A DNA stretch of 64,000 nt from CAZWES01 sp964632395 (GCA_964632395.1 CAZWES010000002.1:1-64000); one strand, 5' to 3'; shown: positions 17,182 through 25,817, counted from the first letter of the stretch. Program-made: numbers and translations. The notes: generated from the letters alone by a model not told the origin.

Positions 17182-17209
17182 TTGACTACCAAAAATTCCG
17201 TGATAGAAT
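17182..17209 (+). promoter_or_regulatory. Promoter of a short RNA
   Basis: TTGACT (17182-17187) and TAGAAT (17204-17209) are 16 bp apart. The expected start is near 17216. No plus-strand ORF follows; a terminator does. Confidence 0.6.
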
Positions 17210-17215
17210 GTTCTC

Positions 17216-17281
17216 GAGGGTGGGAAACCGCCCGTTATCAACCGCCCGTTGATGGACCCTCTCCTAAAGACGGGCTTTTTT
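17216..17281 (+). ncRNA. Candidate small RNA of about 66 nt with its own promoter and terminator
   Basis: The predicted transcript starts GAGGGTGGGAAACC and ends at GACGGGC followed by seven T (17275-17281). GAGGGT (17216-17221) pairs with ACCCTC (17256-17261) and encloses ATCAAC/GTTGAT. The last GCCCGTT (17244-17250) can instead pair with AGACGGGC (17268-17275) to make the terminator, and these two folds exclude each other. A second GCCCGTT lies at 17230-17236. The family is not recognised. It is antisense to the 3' end of the NYN gene. Confidence 0.55.
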
Positions 17282-17792
17282 GTACCTGTAATCGTTCCAC
17301 ATACATTCTCAGCTTTTTGATGTTCACAAATTTGTTGCTGACATGAATGAGCTCACGAGAAACATGATGACGCGTCGATATCACAACAATATGCTTCCCG
17401 CTCCTTCGAAGATATTTTAAAAGAGCACAAAAATCGCTATCGCCTGAAAATAGTACAAGCGTATCGTAGTGCGAAATCATCCTCATAGAATCAACAGCAA
17501 TTTCAACATCGAAATTTGCTTTCCTTACATCACCCTGCTCGACATCTGAAATAACCTTGAGAGGCTTTGTAACCAACACATAACCCATGCGACGAAGGAA
17601 AGAAAAGAATGTTCCTTGGTTAGCTGTCTTGTGATCTACACAATAGTACCTAATCTGGTACATTTGATTTCGCTCAAACAGACGTTTCAAGAGACAATAA
17701 TCAACATGCCACTCAAGATTCTTAAGAGAGCGTTCCAAATTTGCAGCGTCTATGCAAACAAATACTTTGCCAGTGATGTACTGTTGAATCAT
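17238..17792 (-). CDS. NYN-domain (LabA/DUF88) protein, putative ribonuclease
   Basis: A 184-residue PIN-like NYN protein. Acidic residues expected for metal binding are in 'VCIDAANLE' (about residue 14), 'ANFDVEIAVDSM' (about 93) and 'LFSGDSDFCALL' (about 115), with the final helix in 'VSRELIHVSNKF'. NYN proteins act on RNA or serve as adaptors in RNA turnover. The last 15 codons (QKSPSLGEGPSTGG) overlap the terminator of the small RNA on the other strand and look like read-through of that structure, so the ancestral C-terminus may be shorter. The family is clear; the substrate is unknown. Confidence 0.85.
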   Translation of the reverse strand: MIQQYITGKVFVCIDAANLERSLKNLEWHVDYCLLKRLFERNQMYQIRYYCVDHKTANQGTFFSFLRRMGYVLVTKPLKVISDVEQGDVRKANFDVEIAVDSMRMISHYDTLVLFSGDSDFCALLKYLRRSGKHIVVISTRHHVSRELIHVSNKFVNIKKLRMYVERLQVQKSPSLGEGPSTGG

Positions 17793-17806
17793 GATAGATA
17801 GGAAAA

Positions 17807-19306
17807 TTACCCAGGCACAACACTCTGCCTATACTGCAACGCCTCCGCCACATGCTCCTGCCGTATCGCATCAGATGACTCCAAATCCGCAATCGTCCTC
17901 GCCACCTTTATCATTCGATGGAACGCACGCATGGAAAGACCCAAACGACGTACTGCCTGAGTAAGCAGCGACTCGGACTCATCATCAAGCGGACAAAGTT
18001 TTTCAATCGCACGAACATCCATCTGCGCATTTACCTGAATGGAAGACTCGGAAAATCTTTTATTCTGACGATCACGCGCACCCATCACTCTCTTTTTAAC
18101 AGACTCCGTTGTTTCACCACGCGGCCCACGACGGCTTCGGATATCCTCTATGTCCACAGGCTGCACATCAATCGTTAAATCCATTCGATCAAGCAGCGGT
18201 GCACTGATCTTGCGCTGAATCCTTTGAGCACTTCCTGCGGCAAACTGCGGAGGATTCATCGCAGCAACAAGAATGAAGTTTGCGGGGAAGGAAACGCTTC
18301 CACTCGCACGTGTGATTGTGATAGTGCGATCTTCCAATGGCTGACGGAGCACCTCCAAGACCTGTACCGGAAACTCCGCAAGCTCATCCAAAAACAAAAC
18401 ACCGTGATGTGCCAGGCTTATCTCGCCGGGACCCGGCATTCTCCCGCCGCCGACGATGCTTACTCCACTCGCCGTGTGATGAACACATCGGAACGGACGA
18501 TTTTCGATCAGCGGAACATCGCGCGGAAGCAGATCTGCAACTGAGTAAATCTGAGTGACTTCCAAAGATTCCTCACGCGTGAGTGGCGGGAGGATTCCAC
18601 GGAACGCTTTTGCAAGCAAAGTTTTCCCCGCACCCGGTGCGCCGCTCATTAAAACATTGTGCCCACCGGCCGCTGCAATCTCGAGCGCGCGCTTTGCAGT
18701 CTCCTGTCCGTGCACATCTGCAAAATCCACAAGATCATCAAAACCCTTCGGTGCGCTTGCAGGGGGATCTATCTTTGGAGGATTTACCTCACGCATCAAA
18801 ATCATAAGGAGTTCCGAAAGTGTTTCTGGTGCGACAACTTCGATCCCCGGAACAAGTGCCGCCTCCGGTCCATTGGTTGCCGGAACCACAACTCGCTTCA
18901 TCCCTTTTGCACGAGCTGCAAGTGCAACGGGTAAAACTCCGGAAACGTGACGCAGTGAAGCATCCAGTGCAAGCTCGCCGATAAAAACAGTATCCGAAAA
19001 ACTATCCGGATCCATATCGAGCTCGCCGGAGGCAAGCAGCATCCCGACTGCCATCGGCAGATCAAAACGCGGACCCACCTTCCTTATATCCGCAGGTGCA
19101 AGGTTGATGGTTGTTCTGCGCGAGCCCGGAAACCACATTCCACTGTTTCGTATGGCAGAGCGGATACGCTCCTTGCTCTCCTGAACAGCAGTATCCCCGA
19201 GCCCCACAATCGTCATGCCACTCATACCTCTACTTACGTCAGTTTCTACTGTGACGAGTTCTGAGTGGAGGCCAATAGTTGCAAAAGAATAAATGCGTGC
19301 AAGCAT
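17807..19306 (-). CDS. comM: ComM/YifB-like magnesium-chelatase-type AAA+ ATPase
   Basis: A 499-residue protein. The N-terminal ChlI-like domain 'MLARIYSFATIGLHSELVTV' and 'GMTIVGLGDTAVQESKERIRSA' is followed by a lid-like 'LPMAVGMLLASGEL', then a AAA+ core with Walker A 'SGAPGAGKTLLAK' and Walker B 'LFLDELAEF', and a C-terminal 'SMRAFHRMIKVARTIADLE' segment. ComM is a hexameric helicase that helps branch migration during natural transformation. A ComEC-type hydrolase gene (51540-52364) and a pilin-like gene also occur in this window. The start at 19306 is the usual MLARIYS start; a TTGACA-17-TACACT promoter lies upstream. Confidence 0.9.
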   Translation of the reverse strand: MLARIYSFATIGLHSELVTVETDVSRGMSGMTIVGLGDTAVQESKERIRSAIRNSGMWFPGSRRTTINLAPADIRKVGPRFDLPMAVGMLLASGELDMDPDSFSDTVFIGELALDASLRHVSGVLPVALAARAKGMKRVVVPATNGPEAALVPGIEVVAPETLSELLMILMREVNPPKIDPPASAPKGFDDLVDFADVHGQETAKRALEIAAAGGHNVLMSGAPGAGKTLLAKAFRGILPPLTREESLEVTQIYSVADLLPRDVPLIENRPFRCVHHTASGVSIVGGGRMPGPGEISLAHHGVLFLDELAEFPVQVLEVLRQPLEDRTITITRASGSVSFPANFILVAAMNPPQFAAGSAQRIQRKISAPLLDRMDLTIDVQPVDIEDIRSRRGPRGETTESVKKRVMGARDRQNKRFSESSIQVNAQMDVRAIEKLCPLDDESESLLTQAVRRLGLSMRAFHRMIKVARTIADLESSDAIRQEHVAEALQYRQSVVPG

Positions 19307-19330
19307 AATCAGTTTGGGAAAGATAGGTGT

Positions 19331-19359
19331 AGTGTACTTTCGTACACCTTGTATGTCAA
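19331..19359 (-). promoter_or_regulatory. Promoter of comM
   Basis: On the minus strand TTGACA (19354-19359) and TACACT (19331-19336) are 17 bp apart, 24 nt before the ATG. A short palindrome GTGTACGAAAGTACAC overlaps the spacer and -10 (19332-19347) and could be an operator. Confidence 0.6.
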
Positions 19360-19392
19360 CCCTTTTATTTGGGGATCCTTGAGATGACTGGG

Positions 19393-19522
19393 GCCGATCG
19401 GAGAAAATTTCCAAGCTTCAAGTTCCAAGTTCCAAAAAAACTCCAAGCCCCAAATTCCAAATGTTCCTTATTTTTAAATTTTTGGAACTTTTTGGAACTT
19501 GTAGCTTGGTACTTGGAGTTTA
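19393..19522. repeat. TTCCAAG word hairpin
   Basis: It opens with GATCGGAGAAAATTTCC, the end signature of the GTCGGAGAAAATTT family. It continues with CAAGTTCCAAGTTCC words mirrored by GGAACTTTTTGGAACTTG words around an AT-rich centre. Together with flanks (19307-19676, 370 bp) the interval shows no gene. Confidence 0.65.
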
Positions 19523-19676
19523 TGTCCAGGTCAAACAACGAAAATGTGCTTACAGTTTTTGTTCTCCAATCGCACCTCTTCAAAATACGTCAACAAAAAC
19601 AGGGACAAACTGCTTGCTAAATCATTTCTGATACGTAGAATGCGCTGGACTCAAAAACATTTTTCCCACTCTCGCT

Positions 19677-19901
19677 ATGGCTCAGATGTCTATCAAGAAT
19701 CGTATCCGCGTCCTAAGGTTCGAAAAACACATGACTCAGGAAGAGCTTGCGATTCGCGTGGGCGTAAGCCGCCAGACCATCATGAGCATAGAAAACGGGA
19801 ACACAAACCCATCCGTGCTTTTGGCATTCAAGATTGCAAAGGCGTTGGAAGCGGAGATTACGGAGGTTTTCGAAGTCGAGGGAAAATTAATTCCAGTATA
19901 A
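19677..19901 (+). CDS. Cro/CI-type HTH transcriptional regulator
   Basis: A 74-residue protein that is nearly all one HTH_3 domain: 'IRVLRFEKHMTQEELAIRVGVSRQTIMSIENGNTNPSVLLAFKIAKALE'. Small stand-alone XRE regulators of this kind (YgzD/YozG-like) bind operators as dimers. No partner gene is adjacent; both sides are repeat-rich. An internal ATG at 19686 is an equally possible start. The fold is certain; targets are unknown. Confidence 0.85.
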   Translation: MAQMSIKNRIRVLRFEKHMTQEELAIRVGVSRQTIMSIENGNTNPSVLLAFKIAKALEAEITEVFEVEGKLIPV

Positions 19902-20064
19902 AAATAATAACGAAGTGTATGCGTGTATCAACCCCGAGACCCGGCGAAGCGGGATCGCCAACTTAGTTATTTCCATGATCTGCCAATAATGTGATGCGAG
20001 AACACCGCGAAGACGGGTCGAAGGCAAATTGATACCGGTTTGATCCCTTTACCAAGAAAGCACC

Positions 20065-20245
20065 AAATTCCAAATTCCAAAAGAATCTCAAATTCCAAAT
20101 CTCAAAGAGTTTTGTAATTTGAGATTCTCGCCTTCGCGTAGCCGGATCGCCAACGTGATGCAAGAATGCATATGATAAGTTGGCGATACCGCTACGGCGG
20201 AGCGAGGTGGAATTCTTTTGGAATTTGGTGCTTGGAATTTTCTAC
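20065..20245. repeat. Composite palindrome: word arms around a CTCGCC..GGCGAG core
   Basis: Outer arms of CCAAATTCCAAAAG words (20065-20117) and CTTTTGGAATTTGG words (20216-20240) enclose a core, CTCGCCTTCGCGTAGC...GGCGGAGCGAGG (20127-20211). Related cores lie at 56127-56211 and, inverted, at 28620-28702. The interval 19902-20261 contains no gene. Confidence 0.75.
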
Positions 20246-20261
20246 AAGGTATACTTCCAAC

Positions 20262-21926
20262 ATGCAGAAGCCCTGCCCCGACTGCAGCAAACTCTTCGAC
20301 ATCCCGGAAGATGATCAGCGCTTTTACAAAAAAATTGACGTCCCGCCCCCGCGCTGTTGCCCGCAATGCCGCTTCGTTCGCAGGTTAAATGAGCGCAATT
20401 CGCGTGTGTTGTATAAAAGAAAATGTGACCTCACCGGAAAAGAGTTCATTTCACCATACCATCCGGACCATATTTTCCCTGTATACGCGCCGGAGGCGTG
20501 GTGGAGTGACAAGTGGGATCCGATGGATTACGGCAAAGATTTTGATTTTTCCAGGAACTTCTTCGAACAATTTGATGAATTGCAGAACCGTGTCCCTCAT
20601 CAGGGACAATTCGTAATCTCTGGCACGATGGAAAATTGCGATTACGTGAACTGTGCGGGTTACATCAAAAACTGCTACCTGATTGCCGAGGCAGATTACG
20701 ATGAGAATTGTTACTACGGAAATCGCCTCTTCCACAACGTAAGCCTGGTGGATTGTTCAAACTGTTACGAAGATCAATATTGCTACGAATGCATCGACTG
20801 CAGGAACTGCAACAACACGAGGTACTCGCAGGATAGTGAGAACTGCTTTGATAGCTTTTTCCTAAAAAGCTGCATCGGGTGCCGGGACTGCATTGCATGC
20901 ATCAACCAACAGCAAAAGCAGTACATGATATTCAATGAACAACTGAGTAAAGATGAATACGAAGCCAGAAAAGCAGAGATGAAACTCGATACGTATTCCG
21001 GCATTCAAAAAGCACGCAAAGAAGCAGACGAGTTCTTTCTGAAATATCCGCACAAGAATCTGCAGAACAAACACAATGAGAATTGCTCCGGGAATTACCT
21101 ATATGACTCAAAAAACTCATTTGAATGTTACGACTGCAAGGATCTTGAGGACTGTAAATATTGTGCACGTGTCTTTAGTGTTAAATCATCTATGGATTAC
21201 ACATCATGGGGAGATAAATCGGAATGCATGTACCAGAGTGCTGCATGCGGGGATAACGGGTATAACCTCAAGTTCTGCACAACTTGTACAACTAACAATA
21301 CCAACCTGGAGTATTGCGGTCACTCAACAGGATGCAGCGATTGCTTTGGTTGTGTTGGTTTGAAGAGAAAAAAGTACTGCATTTTTAACAAGCAATACTC
21401 ACAGGAGGAATATGAAAAGTTGAAGGATAAAATAATCGCACACATGCGTGAAACCGGTGAGTACGGAGAATACTTCCCGAAAGAGCTTTGCCCATATGGT
21501 TATAACGAAACACTTGCACAGGAATGCTTTCCGCTTAAGAAAGAAGAAGCCATCGCAAAAGGATACAAATGGCACGATAGCAAACAGGAAGCTCCTGATG
21601 TTAAAAAAATCATTCCAGCAGAAAGGTTGCCAGAAAAGATTGAAGATATCCCCGAAGATGTTTTGAATTGGGCAATAACATGCGAGCGTTCAGGTAGACC
21701 ATTTAGAATCGTCAGGCAGGAATATGCCTTCTACAGGAAAATGCAGATCCCCGTACCACATCTCCATCCAGATGAGCGCCATGCGGATCGGATTGAGAGG
21801 AGGAATCCGCCGAGGCTTTGGGGGAGGAAATGCGCAAAATGCCAAAAGGGAATCCAGACAACTTACACACCTGAACGACCAGAAACCGTTTTTTGTGAAG
21901 ATTGTTACCTAAAAGAGGTCTATTAG
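20262..21926 (+). CDS. Large 42-cysteine protein with terminal zinc ribbons
   Basis: A 554-residue soluble protein with 42 Cys. The N-terminus has C-x2-C (CPDC) and CCPQC ribbons ('PPPRCCPQCRFVRRLNERN'). The middle (about 125-360) repeats N/D-C-Y/D units every 8-25 residues ('YIKNCYLI', 'DENCYYGNRLF', 'VDCSNCYEDQYCYECIDC'), which suggests a stacked solenoid. A helical Lys/Glu segment interrupts it near 235-275. A final ribbon reads CAKC...CEDC. Similar proteins are known to me only from CPR genomes, without a proven function. TATACT is 6 nt before the ATG at 20262. Could be a metal-cluster or RNA-binding scaffold; both are guesses. Confidence 0.75.
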   Translation: MQKPCPDCSKLFDIPEDDQRFYKKIDVPPPRCCPQCRFVRRLNERNSRVLYKRKCDLTGKEFISPYHPDHIFPVYAPEAWWSDKWDPMDYGKDFDFSRNFFEQFDELQNRVPHQGQFVISGTMENCDYVNCAGYIKNCYLIAEADYDENCYYGNRLFHNVSLVDCSNCYEDQYCYECIDCRNCNNTRYSQDSENCFDSFFLKSCIGCRDCIACINQQQKQYMIFNEQLSKDEYEARKAEMKLDTYSGIQKARKEADEFFLKYPHKNLQNKHNENCSGNYLYDSKNSFECYDCKDLEDCKYCARVFSVKSSMDYTSWGDKSECMYQSAACGDNGYNLKFCTTCTTNNTNLEYCGHSTGCSDCFGCVGLKRKKYCIFNKQYSQEEYEKLKDKIIAHMRETGEYGEYFPKELCPYGYNETLAQECFPLKKEEAIAKGYKWHDSKQEAPDVKKIIPAERLPEKIEDIPEDVLNWAITCERSGRPFRIVRQEYAFYRKMQIPVPHLHPDERHADRIERRNPPRLWGRKCAKCQKGIQTTYTPERPETVFCEDCYLKEVY

Positions 21927-21943
21927 CAGGGTATAATCCCCCC

Positions 21944-23269
21944 ATGACCCGCCCCCTCTCCCTCACCCTCACACTTATCTTAATCAGCATGAGCACCAAC
22001 GCTTTTGCTGATTCTTCCAAAGTCCAATCCCTCCTCGCAAATCGTTCCGCGCGTCTTCTTGAACGACTCCAGAGGTGGGACAAAATGTGCATGCGCCGAG
22101 CAGAAAGGAGATCAGAACGGCTCGCACGACGCGAAGGCCAAACAGAGCACGTACTCCCCTCCTCCATTGCCGACCAAGCCTGCACAAGCGTTCGCGAAAA
22201 ACTGGCACAGATCTCACCCTCTACAAAAAGTGAGAAACTAACAACTAAAAACCAAAAACTAGTAACTATCAAACCTCCAGAAGTAGAAACTCCTAAAAAA
22301 ATGGATGACCAATTACCAAATCAACTCTTCACACCAACTTATCCACTACCTCTGATAGAAACCTCAAGCAAAATCCTGGTACTCGGGGAAAGCGACAGAA
22401 TAATTGGATCCCTCAAATTAAACCCGCGCGATGAGCCCATCCAGATACGCGAAATTCAAATCACCCTGGATAGTGCAGTAGATTCGCTAACCGCTATCGA
22501 AATATTTGACGAGCTGGGGTTCGAGCTTGGAAGCGCCACAATTGACCTGACAGCATCAGCAAATGGAGATGTTTTTACAATGAGCCTGAGCCCAAAAAAT
22601 GCTTACCACATAAGCGAGGATGACGAAGTTGTAATTGCATTTCGGGCAAGATTGAAAAGTAACGACGACGGAGGCGCAAGCGGAGAATCTGTGCAAATCT
22701 CGGATGTGGATATCACAGCAATAGGTTATTGGACAAGCAGAGAAGTTTCGGTAACTACAGAGGGGCCGGATTACAAAGAACATGTGACTGCGCTCACGAC
22801 AATTGATGATATAAAAGCAATCGGCAAAAAAACCGGAACGTTTGCACTTGGAACAGAAAAACTTATTGGATCATTCCGTTTTGCAGCAAAAGATATATCT
22901 GATCCTGATGCAGATCCTCGTCTAACTGATATCACATTCTCCGTAAGCGCTCCATCTGAAGTTGATATCACAAATCCGATCCTACGTGACCCTATCGCAG
23001 GTACAGAAACCGCCTGCACTTTTGCAAGCTCAGAAATCACATGTTCCTCAATTCCATCAAACGTTGGATCGATTGAGGCACCGCGCGAACTTTCTGTATA
23101 TGCTGACGTTAGTTTGAGTGACACTCACCCGGACCCATTCCTGCAACTTGAAATAAATAACCCGGGAGGACCGAGCGGAGGAGGAAGTGTTACGTGGACG
23201 GACGGGACTACATCATTTTCGTGGGTTCCGTTTGGGCAGCCTGTGACGAGGGGGACGGCGTGGGAATAA
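21944..23269 (+). CDS. Hypothetical secreted protein, 441 aa
   Basis: A signal peptide (MTRPLSLTLTLILISMSTNAFA) is followed by a basic helical stretch with Cys ('DKMCMRRAERRSERLARRE'). Two Ig-like beta regions come next ('SKILVLGESDRIIGSLKLNP', 'IGSFRFAAKDI'). Codons around 22225-22270 (EKLTTKNQKLVTIK) match the TTAGTTGTTAG word repeat found between genes at 8743-8850, so a repeat has been absorbed into the coding sequence. TATAAT sits 6 nt before the ATG, directly after the Cys-rich gene. No family is recognised; a cell-surface role is inferred. Confidence 0.65.
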   Translation: MTRPLSLTLTLILISMSTNAFADSSKVQSLLANRSARLLERLQRWDKMCMRRAERRSERLARREGQTEHVLPSSIADQACTSVREKLAQISPSTKSEKLTTKNQKLVTIKPPEVETPKKMDDQLPNQLFTPTYPLPLIETSSKILVLGESDRIIGSLKLNPRDEPIQIREIQITLDSAVDSLTAIEIFDELGFELGSATIDLTASANGDVFTMSLSPKNAYHISEDDEVVIAFRARLKSNDDGGASGESVQISDVDITAIGYWTSREVSVTTEGPDYKEHVTALTTIDDIKAIGKKTGTFALGTEKLIGSFRFAAKDISDPDADPRLTDITFSVSAPSEVDITNPILRDPIAGTETACTFASSEITCSSIPSNVGSIEAPRELSVYADVSLSDTHPDPFLQLEINNPGGPSGGGSVTWTDGTTSFSWVPFGQPVTRGTAWE

Positions 23270-23327
23270 GGCTTTCTCGACCCTCAATGACGAGAAATAT
23301 CCCCTCAATAATGGTATAATATAGACA

Positions 23328-23627
23328 ATGCCACTTCCCGAAACATTGCGACCATACTTCTGGAATTGCAGGTTCCAAGATCTTGATACGAGTAAACATA
23401 GGAAAGCAATAATCGAGCAGATTATGGAATACGGCAACCTGGATGCCTGGCGCTGGATGCTGCGTACTTACAAAGAAAAGGATATGATTGAAACATTGAA
23501 GCTTACAAGAATGCTTTCACCGCATAGCCGCAGCTTCTGGTCTCTTTTCTTTCACGTTGATCTACCTGATGATTTTTCATCCCGAAACTCTACCTGGCAA
23601 CACCGCTACGATACTAAAAAAGCTTAG
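23328..23627 (+). CDS. DUF6922-like protein, probable antitoxin partner
   Basis: A 99-residue protein: 'PYFWNCRFQDLDTSKHRKAIIEQIMEYGNLDAWRWMLRTY'. This matches the small domain (DUF6922 type) commonly encoded just before an AbiEii-like nucleotidyltransferase. TATAAT lies 7 nt before the ATG. Its end overlaps the start of the next gene by up to 70 bp, which suggests coupled translation. The antitoxin role is inferred from pairing. Confidence 0.7.
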   Translation: MPLPETLRPYFWNCRFQDLDTSKHRKAIIEQIMEYGNLDAWRWMLRTYKEKDMIETLKLTRMLSPHSRSFWSLFFHVDLPDDFSSRNSTWQHRYDTKKA

Positions 23628-24216
23628 CAAGAATGGCTTGCCCAGTGATACATTCCTTGCAGGAGGAACGGCAATTGCTCTCCAGATAGGACACCGAATT
23701 TCCCACGATCTGGATTTCTTTACTCCTGAAGCATTTGAAGAAGAACGCCTTGCAGAAAAATTGGAGGAGGATGGTATGCGCACACAAAGTTTAAACTGGA
23801 GAACTGTAATCGGTTACTTCGGAGACGTGCAGTTCAGCTGTTTTTACTACAAATATCCACTGCTTTTTGAAACTCTACAATACGAAGGTGTGCCAATTAT
23901 AGATCTGAGGGATGGCGCAGCAATGAAGCTGGAGGCAATCGCCGGACGCGCAACAAAGCGCGATTATATCGATCTTTATGCCATACTCCGCCATCTTAAG
24001 ATGCAACTCCCGGAACTTTTGGATCTGCATATGAAAAAATATCTCCCCAAAAGGGACACTGTCACAGAAGCTATCAGAAGCCTCACTTACTTCAAAGATG
24101 TAGAAGAAAGAGACGAACATGAACGGCCCCTGGAAATGTTGGAAGATATTTCATGGGAAGATGTAAAATCGTTCCTTGTGAAAGAAGTAGATGAAAGCAG
24201 GAAATACTTGCAGTAA
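23557..24216 (+). CDS. AbiEii/MenT-like nucleotidyltransferase, putative toxin
   Basis: Up to 219 residues, or 215 from ATG at 23569. The nucleotidyltransferase fold is shown by 'FLAGGTAIALQIGHRISHDLDFFTPE', with the GG-x-A and HDLDFF metal motifs, then 'PIIDLRDGAAMKLEAIAGRATKRDYIDLYAIL', the second half of the DUF1814/AbiEii signature. Such enzymes add nucleotides to tRNA or act as abortive-infection toxins when freed from their partner. The upstream DUF6922 gene completes the module. The fold is confident; toxicity is inferred. Confidence 0.8.
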   Translation: MIYLMIFHPETLPGNTATILKKLSKNGLPSDTFLAGGTAIALQIGHRISHDLDFFTPEAFEEERLAEKLEEDGMRTQSLNWRTVIGYFGDVQFSCFYYKYPLLFETLQYEGVPIIDLRDGAAMKLEAIAGRATKRDYIDLYAILRHLKMQLPELLDLHMKKYLPKRDTVTEAIRSLTYFKDVEERDEHERPLEMLEDISWEDVKSFLVKEVDESRKYLQ

Positions 24217-24229
24217 CTTGAGCCGAATG

Positions 24230-24520
24230 TCACCCATAAATCAACACTCCAACCACAACCGAAACCTGCATAAGAAAGTTTAGCGACGCGTTAAACTGAA
24301 CCACACGATCTCTGTGAACAAATCCGTAAATGATGAGCGGGATAGTAAAGAAGGCATACATACACCACGATGCGAGCGAAACTCCTGCAGATTGTTCCAC
24401 ATAAACTTTAAGAACCTGTGGAATGCTTGTAAACGGAGCAATAATCGCAAACACAAGAACCACTTTGTCGAATGTGCTCCTTCCATTCTCCACACGAAGA
24501 TGGTGGTATGTATTGGCCAT
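24230..24520 (-). CDS. PQ-loop SemiSWEET-like transporter
   Basis: A 96-residue three-helix membrane protein with the PQ motif 'TSIPQVLKVYVEQSAGVSLASWCMYAFF'. This matches bacterial SemiSWEET half-transporters, which dimerise to move sugars down their gradient. The start MANTYHHLR at 24520 gives family-typical length. TATCAT on the minus strand lies 10 nt upstream and is the reverse of the TATGAT used by the divergent protease gene. Substrate is unknown. Confidence 0.8.
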   Translation of the reverse strand: MANTYHHLRVENGRSTFDKVVLVFAIIAPFTSIPQVLKVYVEQSAGVSLASWCMYAFFTIPLIIYGFVHRDRVVQFNASLNFLMQVSVVVGVLIYG

Positions 24521-24528
24521 AAATCCCT

Positions 24529-24536
24529 GTATGATA
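24529..24536. promoter_or_regulatory. Shared, symmetric -10 element for two divergent genes
   Basis: The octamer GTATGATAC reads TATGAT on the plus strand, 10 nt before GTG 24546, and TATCAT on the minus strand, 10 nt before ATG 24520. One near-palindromic box can thus serve both leaderless genes. Confidence 0.5.
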
Positions 24537-24545
24537 CCACAAATC

Positions 24546-25817
24546 GTGTTTTCGATCACCCCGCTTAAGAATGGCCTACCGATCCTGACTGCTCCAGTTC
24601 CAGGAACTGAATCTGTGACCGTTCACGCTTTCGTTGGCGCAGGCTCAAGATATGAGGAAGGTGAGGAACGCGGGATATCTCACTTCCTGGAACACATGTT
24701 CTTCAAAGGTGGAAAGAAATATAAGAGTGCTGCAGAGGTTAGCATGGCAATTGATGCATTCGGCGGATCGTTTAATGCTTTCACAGGGAAGGAATATGCC
24801 GGGTATTACGTAAAGATTGCATCAGAGCACATAGAAACTGCGTGTGATGTTTTGGGCGACATGCTTTTGAATGCAACGCTCCCACAGGAAGAAGCAGAAA
24901 GAGAACGCGGGGTCATCATCGAAGAATTACGGATGTACCAGGATACGCCGATGTACCAGGCAGGGTGGGACTTCGAAAAACTTGTATACGGCGATCAACC
25001 TTTGGGGTGGGATACCATCGGAACTGAAGAAGTGATTCTTAAAACAGGACATGATGAACTTAAAGCGCACAAAAATCTTTTGTACTCACCGGATAACATG
25101 GTTCTGGTTTTTGCGGGGAAGATTGATGAATCGCGCGCAATTGAACTCGGAGAAAAATTCTTTGGAGGACTTGGTGGAAATAAAGGACGAGAATTTTCTC
25201 CGATTGATGGTCGTGGAACAGATCAAGTTCTTTTGACGAATAAGAAAACGGAGCAATCGCATCTTGTTATGGGAGTCGAAAGCGTGAGCGCACTTGATAA
25301 AGACCACTTTGCACAGGGTATCCTCTCCGTGATTCTTGGAGGAAACATGAGCTCGCGAATGTTTCTGAGAATCCGTGAAGCTCGTGGACTCTGCTACTAC
25401 ATAAACACTTCAACTGATGATTACCTCGATGCCGGCGCACTCTCCGTTCGCGCTGGCGTGGATCAATCAAGGCTTGATGAGGCAATCACGGCTATAAAAG
25501 ATGAGCTCATGCTTGCGGCTAAAGATGATGTCACAGAGGAAGAAATCTCCCGTGCAAAGGATTTTCTTAAAGGCAAAATCACACTTTCGCTCGAGGATAG
25601 CGAAGAGCGCGCCCACTTCTACGGCCGCCAGCAGCTACTGTACTCCGAAACTGAGCGTGGAGTGCTGGATATTCCGGATTTGGTTAAAAAAATAGAAGCT
25701 GTGGATAAGCTCCAAGTTGATGCACTGGCAAAACGCATATTTGTGCCGGAGAGGCTTAGATTGGTTGTGATTGGAGATAGGAAGAAAAAAGAGGAGCTGG
25801 GTGCGTTGCTTGGGTAA
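24546..25817 (+). CDS. M16 family zinc peptidase
   Basis: A 423-residue processing-peptidase-like metalloprotease. It has the inverted zinc motif HFLEH in 'GISHFLEHMFFKG', the distal Glu in 'EAERERGVIIEELRMY', and the C-terminal half with the R/Y region 'LRIREARGLCYYINTSTDDY'. It begins 'VFSITPLKNGLPILTAPVPG', the classic M16 start, so GTG at 24546 is preferred to ATG 24531. Single-domain-pair M16 proteins of this length degrade or process peptides. No partner subunit is adjacent. Confident. Confidence 0.9.
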   Translation: MFSITPLKNGLPILTAPVPGTESVTVHAFVGAGSRYEEGEERGISHFLEHMFFKGGKKYKSAAEVSMAIDAFGGSFNAFTGKEYAGYYVKIASEHIETACDVLGDMLLNATLPQEEAERERGVIIEELRMYQDTPMYQAGWDFEKLVYGDQPLGWDTIGTEEVILKTGHDELKAHKNLLYSPDNMVLVFAGKIDESRAIELGEKFFGGLGGNKGREFSPIDGRGTDQVLLTNKKTEQSHLVMGVESVSALDKDHFAQGILSVILGGNMSSRMFLRIREARGLCYYINTSTDDYLDAGALSVRAGVDQSRLDEAITAIKDELMLAAKDDVTEEEISRAKDFLKGKITLSLEDSEERAHFYGRQQLLYSETERGVLDIPDLVKKIEAVDKLQVDALAKRIFVPERLRLVVIGDRKKKEELGALLG

